A stretch of DNA of 64,000 nucleotides from Verrucomicrobiaceae bacterium (GTDB lineage Bacteria; Verrucomicrobiota; Verrucomicrobiia; Verrucomicrobiales; Akkermansiaceae): positions 1 to 64,000 of the forward strand of contig JAIXPW010000077.1 of the NCBI GenBank assembly GCA_027485995.1, in the 5' to 3' direction. The position numbers and the translations under genes were made by a program. Below the pieces are notes generated by a model. It searched no databases. It had not been told where the DNA came from and saw nothing but the letters and a program-made list of their open reading frames with translations. Positions 12,325 through 22,079 of this stretch are shown piece by piece (within the stretch, counting starts at the first letter, position 1; each line of letters opens with the position of its first letter).

Positions 12325-14346
12325 ATGTCTGCCATCAAGCCAATTCGCTGTCCTTTCGCTCGTCACCTGATGGGTGCGTTCCTAATCGCGGGAACGTCCC
12401 TGCTCCATGCGCAGAATCTGGTGACGAACGGCGGGTTTGAGAGCGGGCTGACCGGATGGTCCAACAACACCAGCGGCGGGGCCGTTGCAGCCTTCTCTCT
12501 GGAGACCTCGCTGCCGTATGCCGGGGCGAAGGCCATGAAGATTGCCGTCACAAATCCCGGCGCACAGCTTCATAACGTACAGACCCTCGGCCCTACTTTC
12601 GCACTCACCGTGGGCACATCGACCTCGATCACGTTTCGCGCACGCGCCTCGACCGCCGGGGTCAAGGTGCGTTTTGTGATGCAGAACAATACCTACAACA
12701 ACAAGGAGTTCACGCTCTCCACCGCTTGGCAGTGGTACACTTGGAACCATACCACGACCGAAGCCAGCCCACGCCTTCGCCTTCAGTTCCGCTCGGCGGG
12801 CACGGTCTGGCTGGATGAAATCTCGGTCGTGGCCAATGCCGCAGCGGGGACCACCACTCGCATTTCATCCGACCCCACCATCCGGCATCAGATGATGGAC
12901 GGCATCGGGGGCTCGATCGCGTTTAACTTGCCGGACTATGAAGCCTTGAGCGCTACGAAAAAGAACGAGATCGAAAACCTGCTATACGTCGATTGCGGCA
13001 TCGATATTGTCCGCCTCAGAACAGGCAACTCTGATTCGTTGAACAACGAGTTGGCCATGAGGGCCCACAGGAATGGTGCCAGAAGCCTGTTGACTTCCTG
13101 GTCTCCACCGGCGTCCCTCAAGAGTAACAACAGCACTGTAAGCGGCACTCTCCGGATGGTATCAGGCAAGTACGATTACGCCGGATTCGCGAATTGGTGG
13201 TATGAAAGACTCTCGGCATCCAATTGGACCCACGACTTCATCTCCATCCAAAATGAGCCCAGTTACGATCCCGGCGACAAGGAGACTTGTCGCTTCTTCG
13301 CCAACGAGACCGTTCCCGCAACAACGAGCGGGTCTGCCAGCTACAGGTTGGCCCTGGATGCCGTTTACAACAGAATCAAGAATGAAACTTACAAACCGCA
13401 ATTGATCGCGGTGGACGCTGAAAACCACTCAGCTTTCAAGACAATCGCTCCGACGGTTTCGGGGCTTTCCTATGTAAACCACCTGGGATTCCACAACTAC
13501 GGCACAAATGACTTTGCAGGGGTTGAAGCAAAGTATAATGGCAGGAGAGGATGGATGACGGAATGGGGGAAAGATGGCACGGCTGCGGACCCTGGAATTC
13601 TGGAGAACTGGTTGCTTCTTGCGGCAAATATCCACGACACGCTGGTTGGGGCGGATGCCTCGGCCTACCTCGCGTGGAGAATGGTCCATGGCAACAATAC
13701 GGGTCAGGTCTGGGCCATGATCGGTGTGGAAAATGGACAATACCAGGTTCAGAATTCGTTCTATTCCGTCAAGCACTACGCGAAACACATCTCAAGCGGC
13801 CATCAGCGGTTCGAGGTTACGAATTCCGGCACCAATGCCAACCTGCGCGCCTCCGGCTACATCAACCCCGCAGGCAACCAGCTCACCCTCATCGTCCTCA
13901 ACACCGGCGGTACGGACGATACGATTTCGCTCCGCTTTCCGGGACTCCCCGTCGCGTCAGTCAGCGGCTTCCGTACCAGGCAGTTCGACATCGGCGGGTT
14001 CCCCTACAGATCGCTCGGGACCTTGAACATTGCCAATGATCAGGCGATCTCCAAGAACTCGATCACCACCTTCGTCGTCACTCTTGCCGAGACCCTCAAC
14101 CCCTATGATCCGGCACTCCTTCGCGTGGACGGAACCGCCTACGCTGGCAATCAATTCTCACTGTCCATCCCCGCGCAACCCGGCCATGACTTCATCCTCT
14201 GGAAGTCCACCACCCTCGCCGCAGGCTCCTGGCAGAAGGTGACGAATGCGGTCTTCACCGAATCCAACGGCCAGCTCATCCTGACCGATCCGAACACCAA
14301 TGCCACCCGCGCGTTCTACTGCGTTGAGCGAGACACCGGGCTCTGA
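12325..14346 (+). CDS. Secreted GH30-family glycoside hydrolase with N-terminal carbohydrate-binding-like domain
   Basis: A 673-residue protein with a signal peptide (cleavage near LLHAQ, about residue 29). Residues 31-170 form a CBM4/9-like sandwich (NLVTNGGFESGLTGW). From about 180 it is a GH30 (beta/alpha)8 enzyme, with MMDGIGGSIAFNLP at the start of the barrel, LLTSWSPPASLK, the acid/base Glu311 in SIQNEPSYD, and the nucleophile Glu413 in MTEWGKDG. The C-terminal 75 residues form a small beta domain resembling the end of the preceding protein. GH30 enzymes cleave glucuronoxylan or related beta-glycans. It begins 16 bp after the repeat protein and is followed by a GH10 gene, so xylan is the likely substrate. 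Confidence 0.88.
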   Translation: MSAIKPIRCPFARHLMGAFLIAGTSLLHAQNLVTNGGFESGLTGWSNNTSGGAVAAFSLETSLPYAGAKAMKIAVTNPGAQLHNVQTLGPTFALTVGTSTSITFRARASTAGVKVRFVMQNNTYNNKEFTLSTAWQWYTWNHTTTEASPRLRLQFRSAGTVWLDEISVVANAAAGTTTRISSDPTIRHQMMDGIGGSIAFNLPDYEALSATKKNEIENLLYVDCGIDIVRLRTGNSDSLNNELAMRAHRNGARSLLTSWSPPASLKSNNSTVSGTLRMVSGKYDYAGFANWWYERLSASNWTHDFISIQNEPSYDPGDKETCRFFANETVPATTSGSASYRLALDAVYNRIKNETYKPQLIAVDAENHSAFKTIAPTVSGLSYVNHLGFHNYGTNDFAGVEAKYNGRRGWMTEWGKDGTAADPGILENWLLLAANIHDTLVGADASAYLAWRMVHGNNTGQVWAMIGVENGQYQVQNSFYSVKHYAKHISSGHQRFEVTNSGTNANLRASGYINPAGNQLTLIVLNTGGTDDTISLRFPGLPVASVSGFRTRQFDIGGFPYRSLGTLNIANDQAISKNSITTFVVTLAETLNPYDPALLRVDGTAYAGNQFSLSIPAQPGHDFILWKSTTLAAGSWQKVTNAVFTESNGQLILTDPNTNATRAFYCVERDTGL

Positions 14347-14424
14347 AATCGCAGGCAAGGCGAGAGCGGTCAGGGAGACGATCCCCGTCCACGACGGGAA
14401 TTCCAATTATCGGATCACACCACC

Positions 14425-15582
14425 ATGAAACCTGATACCCTGTCTTTTTCCAGCCCGATCACCCGCAGGCATTTCATGCGCGGGATCTCTGCAACCGGCC
14501 TGCTGCTCGCAACCCCTCGCGCCGTGGCGCAGGAACCCGTCCTCGCATCGTTGCGCTCCCTAGCGGGCGGAAAGCCGTTGATGGGAACCTCCGTCCAGAC
14601 CCAGTTCGACAAGATCTACACCCCGGAGGAAATCCAGATCCTCAAGACCCAGTTCGACAGCGTCACTCCGGAGAACTGCATGAAGTGGCAGTTTCTCTGC
14701 TCGAAGGAAGGCATCTACCGGTTCGAACCGGTGGATCGCCTGGTCGATTTCGCCACGCAGAACCAACAACGTGTCGTGGGGCACACCCTGATTTTCAACC
14801 GCGATGGAAACTATCCGGGGTGGCTTTTCAGAGATGGGGAGAAGGAGGCCGATACGAAGCTTGTCTGGAAACGGATCGAGGATCATGTCGCGAAGCTGAT
14901 GTCGCGCTATGCCGGACGAGTCGACTCGTGGGACGTGCTCAACGAGTTCGTCGAAGTCCCTTCGCCCGGATACCGTGTGACGGATCTCACCCGCGTGCTC
15001 GGGGCCGATTATCCGGAGCGGCTGTTCAAGCTCGCGGCCGGGATCGATCCGAAGGCGAAGCTGACCTACAACGATTTCGCCGTCGAAAGGCCTGATCGAC
15101 TCAAGGCCATCCTGGCCTTCGTGCGCTCGCTTCGAGAAAAGGGCTGCAAGGTAGATGTCGTGGGCAGCCAGAGCCACCTTGAACTCGGCGAAAAGGCAGC
15201 GGGAAACCTCGACAAGATGCTCCAGCAATTCGCGGCCGAAGGGTTCCGATGCGCCCTGACCGAACTCGACGTCGATGTGATTCCCAGGGCACAGCACTGG
15301 AATCAGAAAACTCGCGAGGAGGCGAACAAGCAGAACCCCTACGCGGATGGCTGCCCGGATGAAGTGCTGGAAAAACAGGCGACCGTTTACCGTGAGGTCA
15401 TGGGGGCCGTCGCCGCCAACCTCAAGCATGTGGATCGGGTGACCGTTTGGGGCATCAGTGATCGTCACAGCTGGCTGAACAAATGGCCGTGGCAGCGGGT
15501 GAACCACGGCCTGCTTTTTGACCGCGAAGCCAGGCCCAAACCGGCTTTTCGTGAGGTTGCAGGAGCGCTGGGAAGGAAATGA
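14425..15582 (+). CDS. Tat-exported GH10 endo-beta-1,4-xylanase-like enzyme
   Basis: A 385-residue protein whose N-terminus contains a twin-arginine signal (TRRHFMRGISATGLLLATP). The GH10 barrel is intact, with the acid/base Glu174 in DSWDVLNEF and the nucleophile Glu280 in ALTELDVDV. VTPENCMKWQ and VWGISDRHSWL occupy the expected positions. Unusually, the segment that reads GHTLVWH in most xylanases is GHTLIFN here, so a normally conserved histidine is replaced. Substrate preference may therefore differ from classical xylanases. It follows the GH30 gene by 78 bp, and both are probably expressed together. Confidence 0.92.
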   Translation: MKPDTLSFSSPITRRHFMRGISATGLLLATPRAVAQEPVLASLRSLAGGKPLMGTSVQTQFDKIYTPEEIQILKTQFDSVTPENCMKWQFLCSKEGIYRFEPVDRLVDFATQNQQRVVGHTLIFNRDGNYPGWLFRDGEKEADTKLVWKRIEDHVAKLMSRYAGRVDSWDVLNEFVEVPSPGYRVTDLTRVLGADYPERLFKLAAGIDPKAKLTYNDFAVERPDRLKAILAFVRSLREKGCKVDVVGSQSHLELGEKAAGNLDKMLQQFAAEGFRCALTELDVDVIPRAQHWNQKTREEANKQNPYADGCPDEVLEKQATVYREVMGAVAANLKHVDRVTVWGISDRHSWLNKWPWQRVNHGLLFDREARPKPAFREVAGALGRK

Positions 15583-15755
15583 AGACAGGATCGAGAAGAA
15601 GGTGCCATGTTCTCGGAATCCATCGGAACTGGCCGTTTGTGAATCGCGATGCCCGGTTCACTCTGCAGGATGAGGGTGGATATTGTTCTGTCTGGAATCC
15701 GGTCGTGGTGATTCCCAACAAAAAATCGAACACCAAAACGCATCCCATCAACAAT

Positions 15756-15953
15756 ATGAAAACCATCGTGCTTATCGCTGCCCTGGCCTGGCAGCCGCAC
15801 ACCCGCGAGCCGCGGACTCCCGGCTCACCGGGCCACGAGTACATTCCAAAGAAAGGGGAAGCCGCGACGTTCTACCTGACCGGAGGAGGCGTCGAGCCCC
15901 TCAAGCCGATCACGCCAAATGGAATGGTGATCTACAGCGTGGTGGTCGATTAG
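15756..15953 (+). CDS. Small putative secreted protein, possibly a fragment
   Basis: A 65-residue frame with a hydrophobic start (MKTIVLIAALAW) and the tail FYLTGGGVEPLKPITPNG. Its leader is C/A-rich (CAAAACGCATCCCATCAACA), like real starts elsewhere in the window. The same frame extends upstream to an ATG overlapping the GH10 stop at 15579, but those residues look untranslated. It is very short and recognised by no family. It could be the stump of a larger secreted protein. Confidence 0.3.
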   Translation: MKTIVLIAALAWQPHTREPRTPGSPGHEYIPKKGEAATFYLTGGGVEPLKPITPNGMVIYSVVVD

Positions 15954-16109
15954 GCCATGAGTTTGGAGTGACAGGCAAATCCATGGCTTCTGGCGCTCCG
16001 AGCAAACCATCCCAGGCTTGCCCCCCGCTTTGGCGATTTTCTTGAATCCGGAACGAGGACTTTAGCGAACTTAATGCTGAGCCGATTCTCTGCGGAACAT
16101 CTACGAATC

Positions 16110-17417
16110 ATGAAGATCACTCAATGTGTACCGCCACTCGTTGCGCTGATCATCGCTGCGGCATGGCTCGCCAATTTATGCAGCGCTAGCAACACAGTAA
16201 GTCAGGACAATGCCCTGCTTCGCGAGAAGATCGCCAACTCCCGCAATGTCTCCATTTCCCAAGACGAGCGCCCCAGAGTCAGGGAGAAGAGGGAGTCCAG
16301 TCCATCGGAAGACGGGATCAAGCCTTCAGCCGAATGGGTGAGCAGCTCCAGGGATTGGGAAAAGCTTCTTCTCTGCCTGAATGATGATGTGGAGGGCTCA
16401 TTCTATTATGAGACCGAGTCAAGGCTGGAGAAACTGGCACTCGAAATGAGCGCAGAAGAACTCACGGCAGCCCTTACGGAAATGGCCGACATTTCGATTC
16501 TTACAAGAGTACGCAATCGGGTCGAATGGTTCATGCTGAGAGAACTCGAAAAGAAGAATCCCGCCTTTGCGTTTGGCCAATACGTTGCGAAATACCAGGC
16601 TGAGGGAGTTGTTCCCCAGGGCATCGGAAGGTTCAGCGAGTGGATTGCGAGAGATCCCGCCGCTGCCACGGCCTGGTATGACAGCCAACTTACCGCAGGC
16701 AGCTTCGATAAGTCGCTTGGCGGAAAATCTCCGGTTCTCTTGCCCTTCGAGGGCGCTTTGATCAGCTCATTACTGGCAACAGATCCCGCTTCCGCTGAGC
16801 AACGATTGAACGCTGTCCCTCCGGATCAACGCGGACAAATGATTTCCCAATACTTCAGCAGCGTATCAGAAAAGGATCAGAATGCCTTTGCCGAAATGCT
16901 CCGCAGAACGATGCCCGTGGAGCAATACATGGGGCTGATCAAGAGCAAGGTCATGCCATTCAACTACCTGAGTGATCCGGCAGCGATCCAGAAAAGCCTG
17001 GATCGCATCGCGGCCACTCCCGAAGAGCGCTCCACGCTCATGGCCACGGAAGCCGGGGTCATCATGGATTTTGCGGCAGCGCGACCCCAAGTCCCCACCC
17101 GTGAAACGTTCGACGAATTTCGCAAATGGGCCCAAGTGGTCGATCCCGCTTCCGCTGACCTGGCCACGGGATCCGGTTTTGCCAAATACCTGGAAAGGAG
17201 AAGCAAAGAGAACCCGGACATCGCGGAAGAACAAGATCTCATCGGGAAAATCGCCATCGGTTACCATGACTCAGGCGCAGGAGATGCGATCCTGATTCCA
17301 CTCATTGAGGGTAGCGGCTCCGGAAACATCTCATTTCCGAAAGACAAAGCCCGCGCGCTGGCAACCAAGATCTCCGATCCGATCCTGCGTGAAGAACTTC
17401 TGCAAAAACTGAATTGA
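16110..17417 (+). CDS. Secreted helical-repeat protein, function unknown
   Basis: A 435-residue protein from the ATG at 16110, chosen because it starts directly before a signal peptide (MKITQCVPPLVALIIAAAWL). A further in-frame ATG lies at 16074. The body is helical with the same D-P-A-A-x-x-W logic as the protein at 4446-5702 (ARDPAAATAWYDSQL, ATDPASAEQRLNAVP, VDPASADLATGSG). It is four bases upstream of a paralogue, so the two form an operon. The function is unknown. Confidence 0.75.
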   Translation: MKITQCVPPLVALIIAAAWLANLCSASNTVSQDNALLREKIANSRNVSISQDERPRVREKRESSPSEDGIKPSAEWVSSSRDWEKLLLCLNDDVEGSFYYETESRLEKLALEMSAEELTAALTEMADISILTRVRNRVEWFMLRELEKKNPAFAFGQYVAKYQAEGVVPQGIGRFSEWIARDPAAATAWYDSQLTAGSFDKSLGGKSPVLLPFEGALISSLLATDPASAEQRLNAVPPDQRGQMISQYFSSVSEKDQNAFAEMLRRTMPVEQYMGLIKSKVMPFNYLSDPAAIQKSLDRIAATPEERSTLMATEAGVIMDFAAARPQVPTRETFDEFRKWAQVVDPASADLATGSGFAKYLERRSKENPDIAEEQDLIGKIAIGYHDSGAGDAILIPLIEGSGSGNISFPKDKARALATKISDPILREELLQKLN

Positions 17418-17420
17418 CCG

Positions 17421-18653
17421 ATGAAACGCTCCCTCATTCTTTGCTCCCTCATCATGATCGTCGCCGCACTTCTCGGTTGGCGGGAAAATCGGCAACTTTC
17501 CAGCGAACAAGAAGCGAATGCAGAGCTTGTGAAAGAAGCTGCTGCCATTCGAGGCGAAGATGCGCAGTCGCGACAGTCCCCCGCGTTGAGAGAAGGCCGC
17601 AAGGATCGGCGCAACGAAGATCTCGCCAGGAAGGCAGCAGCGAAAGCACTGGTGAACGATTATTTTGCCTTGTATCGCGATTATGAGGCAAATCCCAACG
17701 GGAAATCCAGTGAGGAGTTCGAAGAGATGAAAGCGGCTGTGCAAAATCGCATTTACGCACTTGGCCCAATGGGGTTCGAAGATTTCATCGCCGGTTTCAG
17801 CAATAATCCTGATCTTACCCCGCGGATGAAGCGGGCCATTCAGTCCATGGCAATCGATTTTTTCAACAGGAAATACCCGCTTGAGATGGCTGCCATCCTA
17901 AGCAGATCGCCAGAAATGTTTAAGACAAAACCAGACCCAACCTATCAAGAAAATACCAGGGACCCGTTTTTTAATCTCATATTCCACTGCAGAAACGAAC
18001 TCAAAGATACGAGACTCGCGCTGCAGTGCATCGCTGCCGCAGAGCCGGAATATCAAGAGAAATACATCAGCGCAGTGATCATGGATGCATGCAATTCTCA
18101 GGAACGCGACAGATTGCTCGAAGAGATGAGGGAGTTTGCCACAACCCCGGAACAGGTAGCGCTGGTCAGTAACACCCTGAGCCAGCTCGCCTTCGGGCCT
18201 GACTATGCGAAGCTCACCTTCAAGGAAGTCTCCGATTGGCTGGGATCTGCGAATCTTTCGGGTGAGGAGCTCGTCGGTGCCACCAGGGACATGCAGAACA
18301 AAGTGCGGGTCGGCGAAACAGGTCAATGGTTGGACTGGCTGGCAAAAAGCGGAGTGCCTCATGAGGTCTCCAAGGAACGTGCTTTTGAACTGGCCTCTGC
18401 GTGGACAGAGGCAGACTACCTCGCCGCCGGCAAGTGGCTCAATAGTGCACCCGACAGTCCGGAGAAATCCGCAGTCGCAAGTGCATTCGCCGCCAAGGCC
18501 TATCCCTACGATCCAGAGGGTGCCATGAAGTGGATCCAGACTCTCCCGCAGGGCGCTGACCGCACCAAGGCGCTGGAGACCATTTATCAAGGCATGCCGA
18601 AAGACAGCGATGCAGCGAATGCCTTCGCCAGAGATTTTGGTCTCAGGAAGTGA
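17421..18653 (+). CDS. Helical-repeat protein with N-terminal anchor, paralogue of the preceding gene
   Basis: A 410-residue protein with an N-terminal hydrophobic segment (MKRSLILCSLIMIVAALLGW), a charged coiled-coil-prone stretch (residues 27-70) and a helical body. Repeat-like units are near the C-terminus (TEADYLAAGKWLNSAPDSP, YDPEGAMKWIQTLPQGADR). It begins three bases after the stop of the upstream paralogue. The order and architecture suggest a duplicated pair acting at the membrane, but no biochemical role can be read from the sequence. Confidence 0.75.
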   Translation: MKRSLILCSLIMIVAALLGWRENRQLSSEQEANAELVKEAAAIRGEDAQSRQSPALREGRKDRRNEDLARKAAAKALVNDYFALYRDYEANPNGKSSEEFEEMKAAVQNRIYALGPMGFEDFIAGFSNNPDLTPRMKRAIQSMAIDFFNRKYPLEMAAILSRSPEMFKTKPDPTYQENTRDPFFNLIFHCRNELKDTRLALQCIAAAEPEYQEKYISAVIMDACNSQERDRLLEEMREFATTPEQVALVSNTLSQLAFGPDYAKLTFKEVSDWLGSANLSGEELVGATRDMQNKVRVGETGQWLDWLAKSGVPHEVSKERAFELASAWTEADYLAAGKWLNSAPDSPEKSAVASAFAAKAYPYDPEGAMKWIQTLPQGADRTKALETIYQGMPKDSDAANAFARDFGLRK

Positions 18654-18746
18654 CTGCGCTTCGTTGTTGATTCGGATCAGCGGCTCGCAAGAAGGAAGCA
18701 GGTATGATCTGTTGATGGAGCTTGGGGAGAATTCATCCGCCGAGTC

Positions 18747-19622
18747 TCAGGTCAACATGGAAGCTGCGAGGTTTTGTGCTTCATCTAGAAACCTCTTGGC
18801 GAGTTCGCCGGGTGGACCATTGGTGAATCCGCCGAAAAGGATTTCCGGGAAGCCGTGCAACCGCAGTGCGCGCACCCCGGGAGGCTGGCTGGCTCCAGGA
18901 ATATCCAGCGCCAGGCCGACACCGAAGCCGGAGGCCACATAGCGGGTGATGAGTTCTAGGCTTGCGAGTTCGTAGGCCGGATACCAGTCGATGCCGCGCG
19001 TTTGCAGCTCCTTTTGGAAAATCCTGCAGGCGGGTTCATTTTTCGGCAGGGCGATGAGTGGGAGATCGATGCGGTCGCGTTCGAGGATTTCCGCTGCCTC
19101 TCTGATCGGTGAGTCGTCTTTCACCAGCAGAACGCTGTGCAGGCGGAAGATCACCCGGCAGTCCCATTGAGCGGCGACCGCTTCATCGGCGGAGGCCAGG
19201 CCGATGTCGATCTGGTTGCTTCGCAGAAGCCGCGTAATCTCATCGATCCGCGCAGAGACCAGACTGAAATGAAACTGAGGCACACGGCGCCGCATGCGCT
19301 CCATCAACTGAGGGAGGTAGTCGCGTTGCACGATCTCCGGGCAGGCAATGCGCAAGTGCTTTTCCGCTCCGCCGCGCAGGCGCTCGGCAAGACCATCCAA
19401 ACTGCTGAAAAACGGTTCGATGGACTCGAACAAGACGCGGCCTTCGGCGGTGAGCTCGAAGGGTCGCCGCTGAAAGAGGGTTTTCCCGAGGTTGTCCTCG
19501 AGCTGGAGGATTTGGGAACTGATCGTGGATTGCTGGATGCCGTAGGGCATCTGTCGGGCGGCCGCCGTGATGCCTCCGAAACGGGCGACGTGATAGAAGA
19601 GCTCCAGGTGATGGATGTTCAT
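18747..19622 (-). CDS. LysR-family transcriptional regulator
   Basis: A 291-residue protein from the ATG at 19622 (MNIHHLELFYHVARFGGITA). The winged HTH covers residues 1-62 (AAARQMPYGIQQSTISSQ, LEDNLGKTLFQRRPFELTAE). The two-lobed effector domain follows (LRIACPEIVQRDYLPQLMER, IDIGLASADEAVAAQWDC, YVASGFGVGLALDIPGA). The length and layout are normal. No divergent metabolic gene identifies its target; the nearest upstream gene is a small membrane protein. An upstream in-frame ATG at 19643 would add seven residues outside the conserved HTH start. Confidence 0.9.
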   Translation of the reverse strand: MNIHHLELFYHVARFGGITAAARQMPYGIQQSTISSQILQLEDNLGKTLFQRRPFELTAEGRVLFESIEPFFSSLDGLAERLRGGAEKHLRIACPEIVQRDYLPQLMERMRRRVPQFHFSLVSARIDEITRLLRSNQIDIGLASADEAVAAQWDCRVIFRLHSVLLVKDDSPIREAAEILERDRIDLPLIALPKNEPACRIFQKELQTRGIDWYPAYELASLELITRYVASGFGVGLALDIPGASQPPGVRALRLHGFPEILFGGFTNGPPGELAKRFLDEAQNLAASMLT

Positions 19623-19863
19623 CGAGTGGTATGATCCTAGCATGGAGATTCCTCATTTGGGAACAAGCATGGACTGTGGGAGGCATTCATGAATTGCGGA
19701 CCCTCCAGTAGAACCGCCAAGCTCGCGATATCCCGCGCTTTCGCCAGGATCTTGATGGAGCGAATTTCCGTGTCGGCGACCCGGGGCAATCATTGAAGGA
19801 GATGATGGTAGCATTGGGAATTTCAATTACCGGTTCACCGGTGAACCTGATACTTTGTGGCTC

Positions 19864-20148
19864 ATGGAACAAATCCTCACGAATGTGTCAGACCGGAAGC
19901 ATCATCGCAGTCCTTTCCTCTGGAGTGTTGGCGGCTTCATCATCGCCGCATCCATTCGATGCGCGGATATCCTGCCGGAATTTTTCAGACGTCTACATTG
20001 GGCATTGACTGGCGGAGTCGGCGAGTCGGCGGTCTGGGATGAACCGCTATTCTACATGGCGATCGTGGGAATTCCCGCCGGTTTGATTGGTGCTCTCGTT
20101 GCTTTCGCAATCGCGTTCGTGGTTCGCAGAAGCACCCAATCAAAGTAG
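19864..20148 (+). CDS. Small putative membrane protein
   Basis: A 94-residue frame from the ATG at 19864 (MEQILTNVSDRKHHRSPFLW) with two hydrophobic stretches: SVGGFIIAASIR near residues 22-40 and FYMAIVGIPAGLIGALVAFA near 63-85. A basic C-terminus (VVRRSTQSK) follows the second, as expected for a membrane-embedded small protein. No family is recognised, and the spacing offers no operon partner. Confidence 0.45.
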   Translation: MEQILTNVSDRKHHRSPFLWSVGGFIIAASIRCADILPEFFRRLHWALTGGVGESAVWDEPLFYMAIVGIPAGLIGALVAFAIAFVVRRSTQSK

Positions 20149-20571
20149 TTTCCGCAAGATGGAATCGAACCTCCACATCATCGTCTCGCGGGGCAAGAAG
20201 CCTTCGCTGGCGATCATGGCCACCGTCGAGATCGATCCTGCCGACGCCAGCTCCTTGACTCAAACCATTCCGAATGAAGACCTGCGGCACAAGACTCTCC
20301 TGAAAATGACGCAGTGATCCGCAAGGCCAGCAAGGACTCAGAAGCCTTGAGCTGCTCAAGGGGGCAGGTGTTTAGGACACCGAGATCAACGAGGCCGACC
20401 TTTTGAGGACAATTGCTGAGCGCGTCCCATTCCTCGCAGTAAAACCAACCCAAACGGAATTCGCCCGATCAGCAATAAATGATTCCAATCCTCCTCCTGA
20501 TTCATAGCCTGCTGAGAAAACTTGGAAGTGGAACCAACCTGTTGACCAAGCTCGCAACCTTACGCCGCACG
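20149..20571. other. Intergenic region, at most one tiny doubtful frame
   Basis: A 52-codon frame starts at ATG 20159 (MESNLHIIVSRGKKPSLAIM) and ends at 20317, but has no ribosome-binding site or known relative. The rest shows no RNA structure or gene that I can support. Confidence 0.4.
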
Positions 20572-21147
20572 ATGAAAACCAGAACCTGCGCATTCTCATC
20601 CATCCTTCTCGCCGCCGCCCTTCTGTTGCCCTCGTGTAGCGTCAAATACGACATGGTGAAATTCAAGGCAGTCGGCATCATGCCCGCTGCCCCAACACCC
20701 GTTCCTGAGATCGAAATCGATACCAACGTGACCGCAGGAATGATGGGTGGCGCCGTGAAGAGCAATCGGCCTTACAACATCCAAACCAACTACCTGGATG
20801 ATACATTCACCTTCGCCTCAGCCGAGTTCACGACCGTGACCGTGACTTACGCCGATGGCACAATCGATCCTGGAGTTGCCGCGCTCAAACTTCCCATGCG
20901 CTTCCAATACAGGGTATATGAATCCCCCAACAGCATGGCCGGCGGAGTCGTGGTTGTCACCAAGTCACGAATCATTCAGGCAGAGTTCCCCGGCACCATC
21001 TCCCGCGACGAGCCCTTCACGATTCTGATCGAGGGCAAGTTCACCAAAGACGACGGCACGATCATCCCCTTCAAGATCAGGGAAAAGTACGACCTTTCGC
21101 GGGAGAATAGAACGGAATCCTGGGTAGATTTCGTGAGCGCCTGCTGA
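20572..21147 (+). CDS. Putative lipoprotein, function unknown
   Basis: A 191-residue protein. The ATG at 20572 is preferred over the one at 20479 because it opens a lipoprotein signal (MKTRTCAFSSILLAAALLLP then SCS, lipobox LPSC with Cys22). The mature part is predicted to be mostly beta-strand (DTFTFASAEFTTVTVTYADG, LPMRFQYRVYESPN, SRIIQAEFPGTISRDEPFTI). It is probably anchored in the outer or inner membrane. No family is recognised. Confidence 0.7.
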   Translation: MKTRTCAFSSILLAAALLLPSCSVKYDMVKFKAVGIMPAAPTPVPEIEIDTNVTAGMMGGAVKSNRPYNIQTNYLDDTFTFASAEFTTVTVTYADGTIDPGVAALKLPMRFQYRVYESPNSMAGGVVVVTKSRIIQAEFPGTISRDEPFTILIEGKFTKDDGTIIPFKIREKYDLSRENRTESWVDFVSAC

Positions 21148-22079
21148 CCAGATCTCAAGTGCGCTCATGGATCGGAGCCCGGCAGTGCGGACAAATCCAG
21201 AGTCCGCGCAATCAGTCTTGGCTGCGAGTCTGACGAAAGCTCGGCAAGTCTCCTTGAATGCGAGCAGCATCGTGGATTCAGGCGACTCAGTTCTTTCCAA
21301 GCAACTTCCTGAATTGCGCCAACGTAAGGGAATTCAATTGGAAATCAACGAGGCGCAGGCCTGCTCTCAAGCCGGTCAGACAGCACCGTTGAAACCTCCA
21401 TTCTCAGACTCGGTCGGCACCAGAACCAGCAGGCCTACGAGACCGGAAGGAAATCCTTATCTTATCCCAAATCAGCCACAAGTTAGCGCCATCCGAGTCA
21501 GTCCTCGCGTCTTCACATTTTCTCGCTCTTCATCAACACGTCGGAGCATGGGCCACTGCGGAATTCTCAGAGCGAAAGTGGAGACTCTTAAGGCTGGATT
21601 GCATGGACGAACGATTCGGGGCATGCCAACTAACACTGCAAGATTGTGTTACACATACCGCTTGATGACTTCAAGCCCAACCGCAATCGCCGATGAGTTT
21701 CGGTTCGAGTGAACGGTGAAAGGGATCAGGTGACGCATTTCAACTATTGCGGGGAGGAGGCTGATGAAGCGAAGGCACTGGGAGCCTCGACGGGCAGTCT
21801 TTCTGCAACGAACGATCGTCATCAAAGCCGGTCGCGGAAGACGAACTGGATCTGGCATGGAGGGTGTGGACCAGGCGTGCATCTGAAAGCGGTGTGGCGT
21901 TTCACTTCCCGCCGCACCAAGGTTCAGAGCTTGAGCCACGCGCCGATTCCTTTCGGTTCAGGTCGCAGATCGTCACACTTCAGAGTGGGTGACAGCCCGC
22001 ACGTCGCAGCATGGTTCCAATGAATGCAGCTGCAGGTCCCCGAGAAATCCTGATTTCTTTGCTGCGCCGAGGCCGTAGC
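21148..22079. other. Long intergenic region without a supported gene
   Basis: A 181-codon plus-strand frame (21167-21712) and several minus-strand frames exist, but composition, start context and residue patterns look random. No repeat or structured RNA was recognised. It may hold decayed genes. Confidence 0.45.

Noticed and set aside
21167-21712. 181-codon plus-strand open frame
   Set aside because: No leader of the type seen before real genes, random-looking composition and no recognisable fold.
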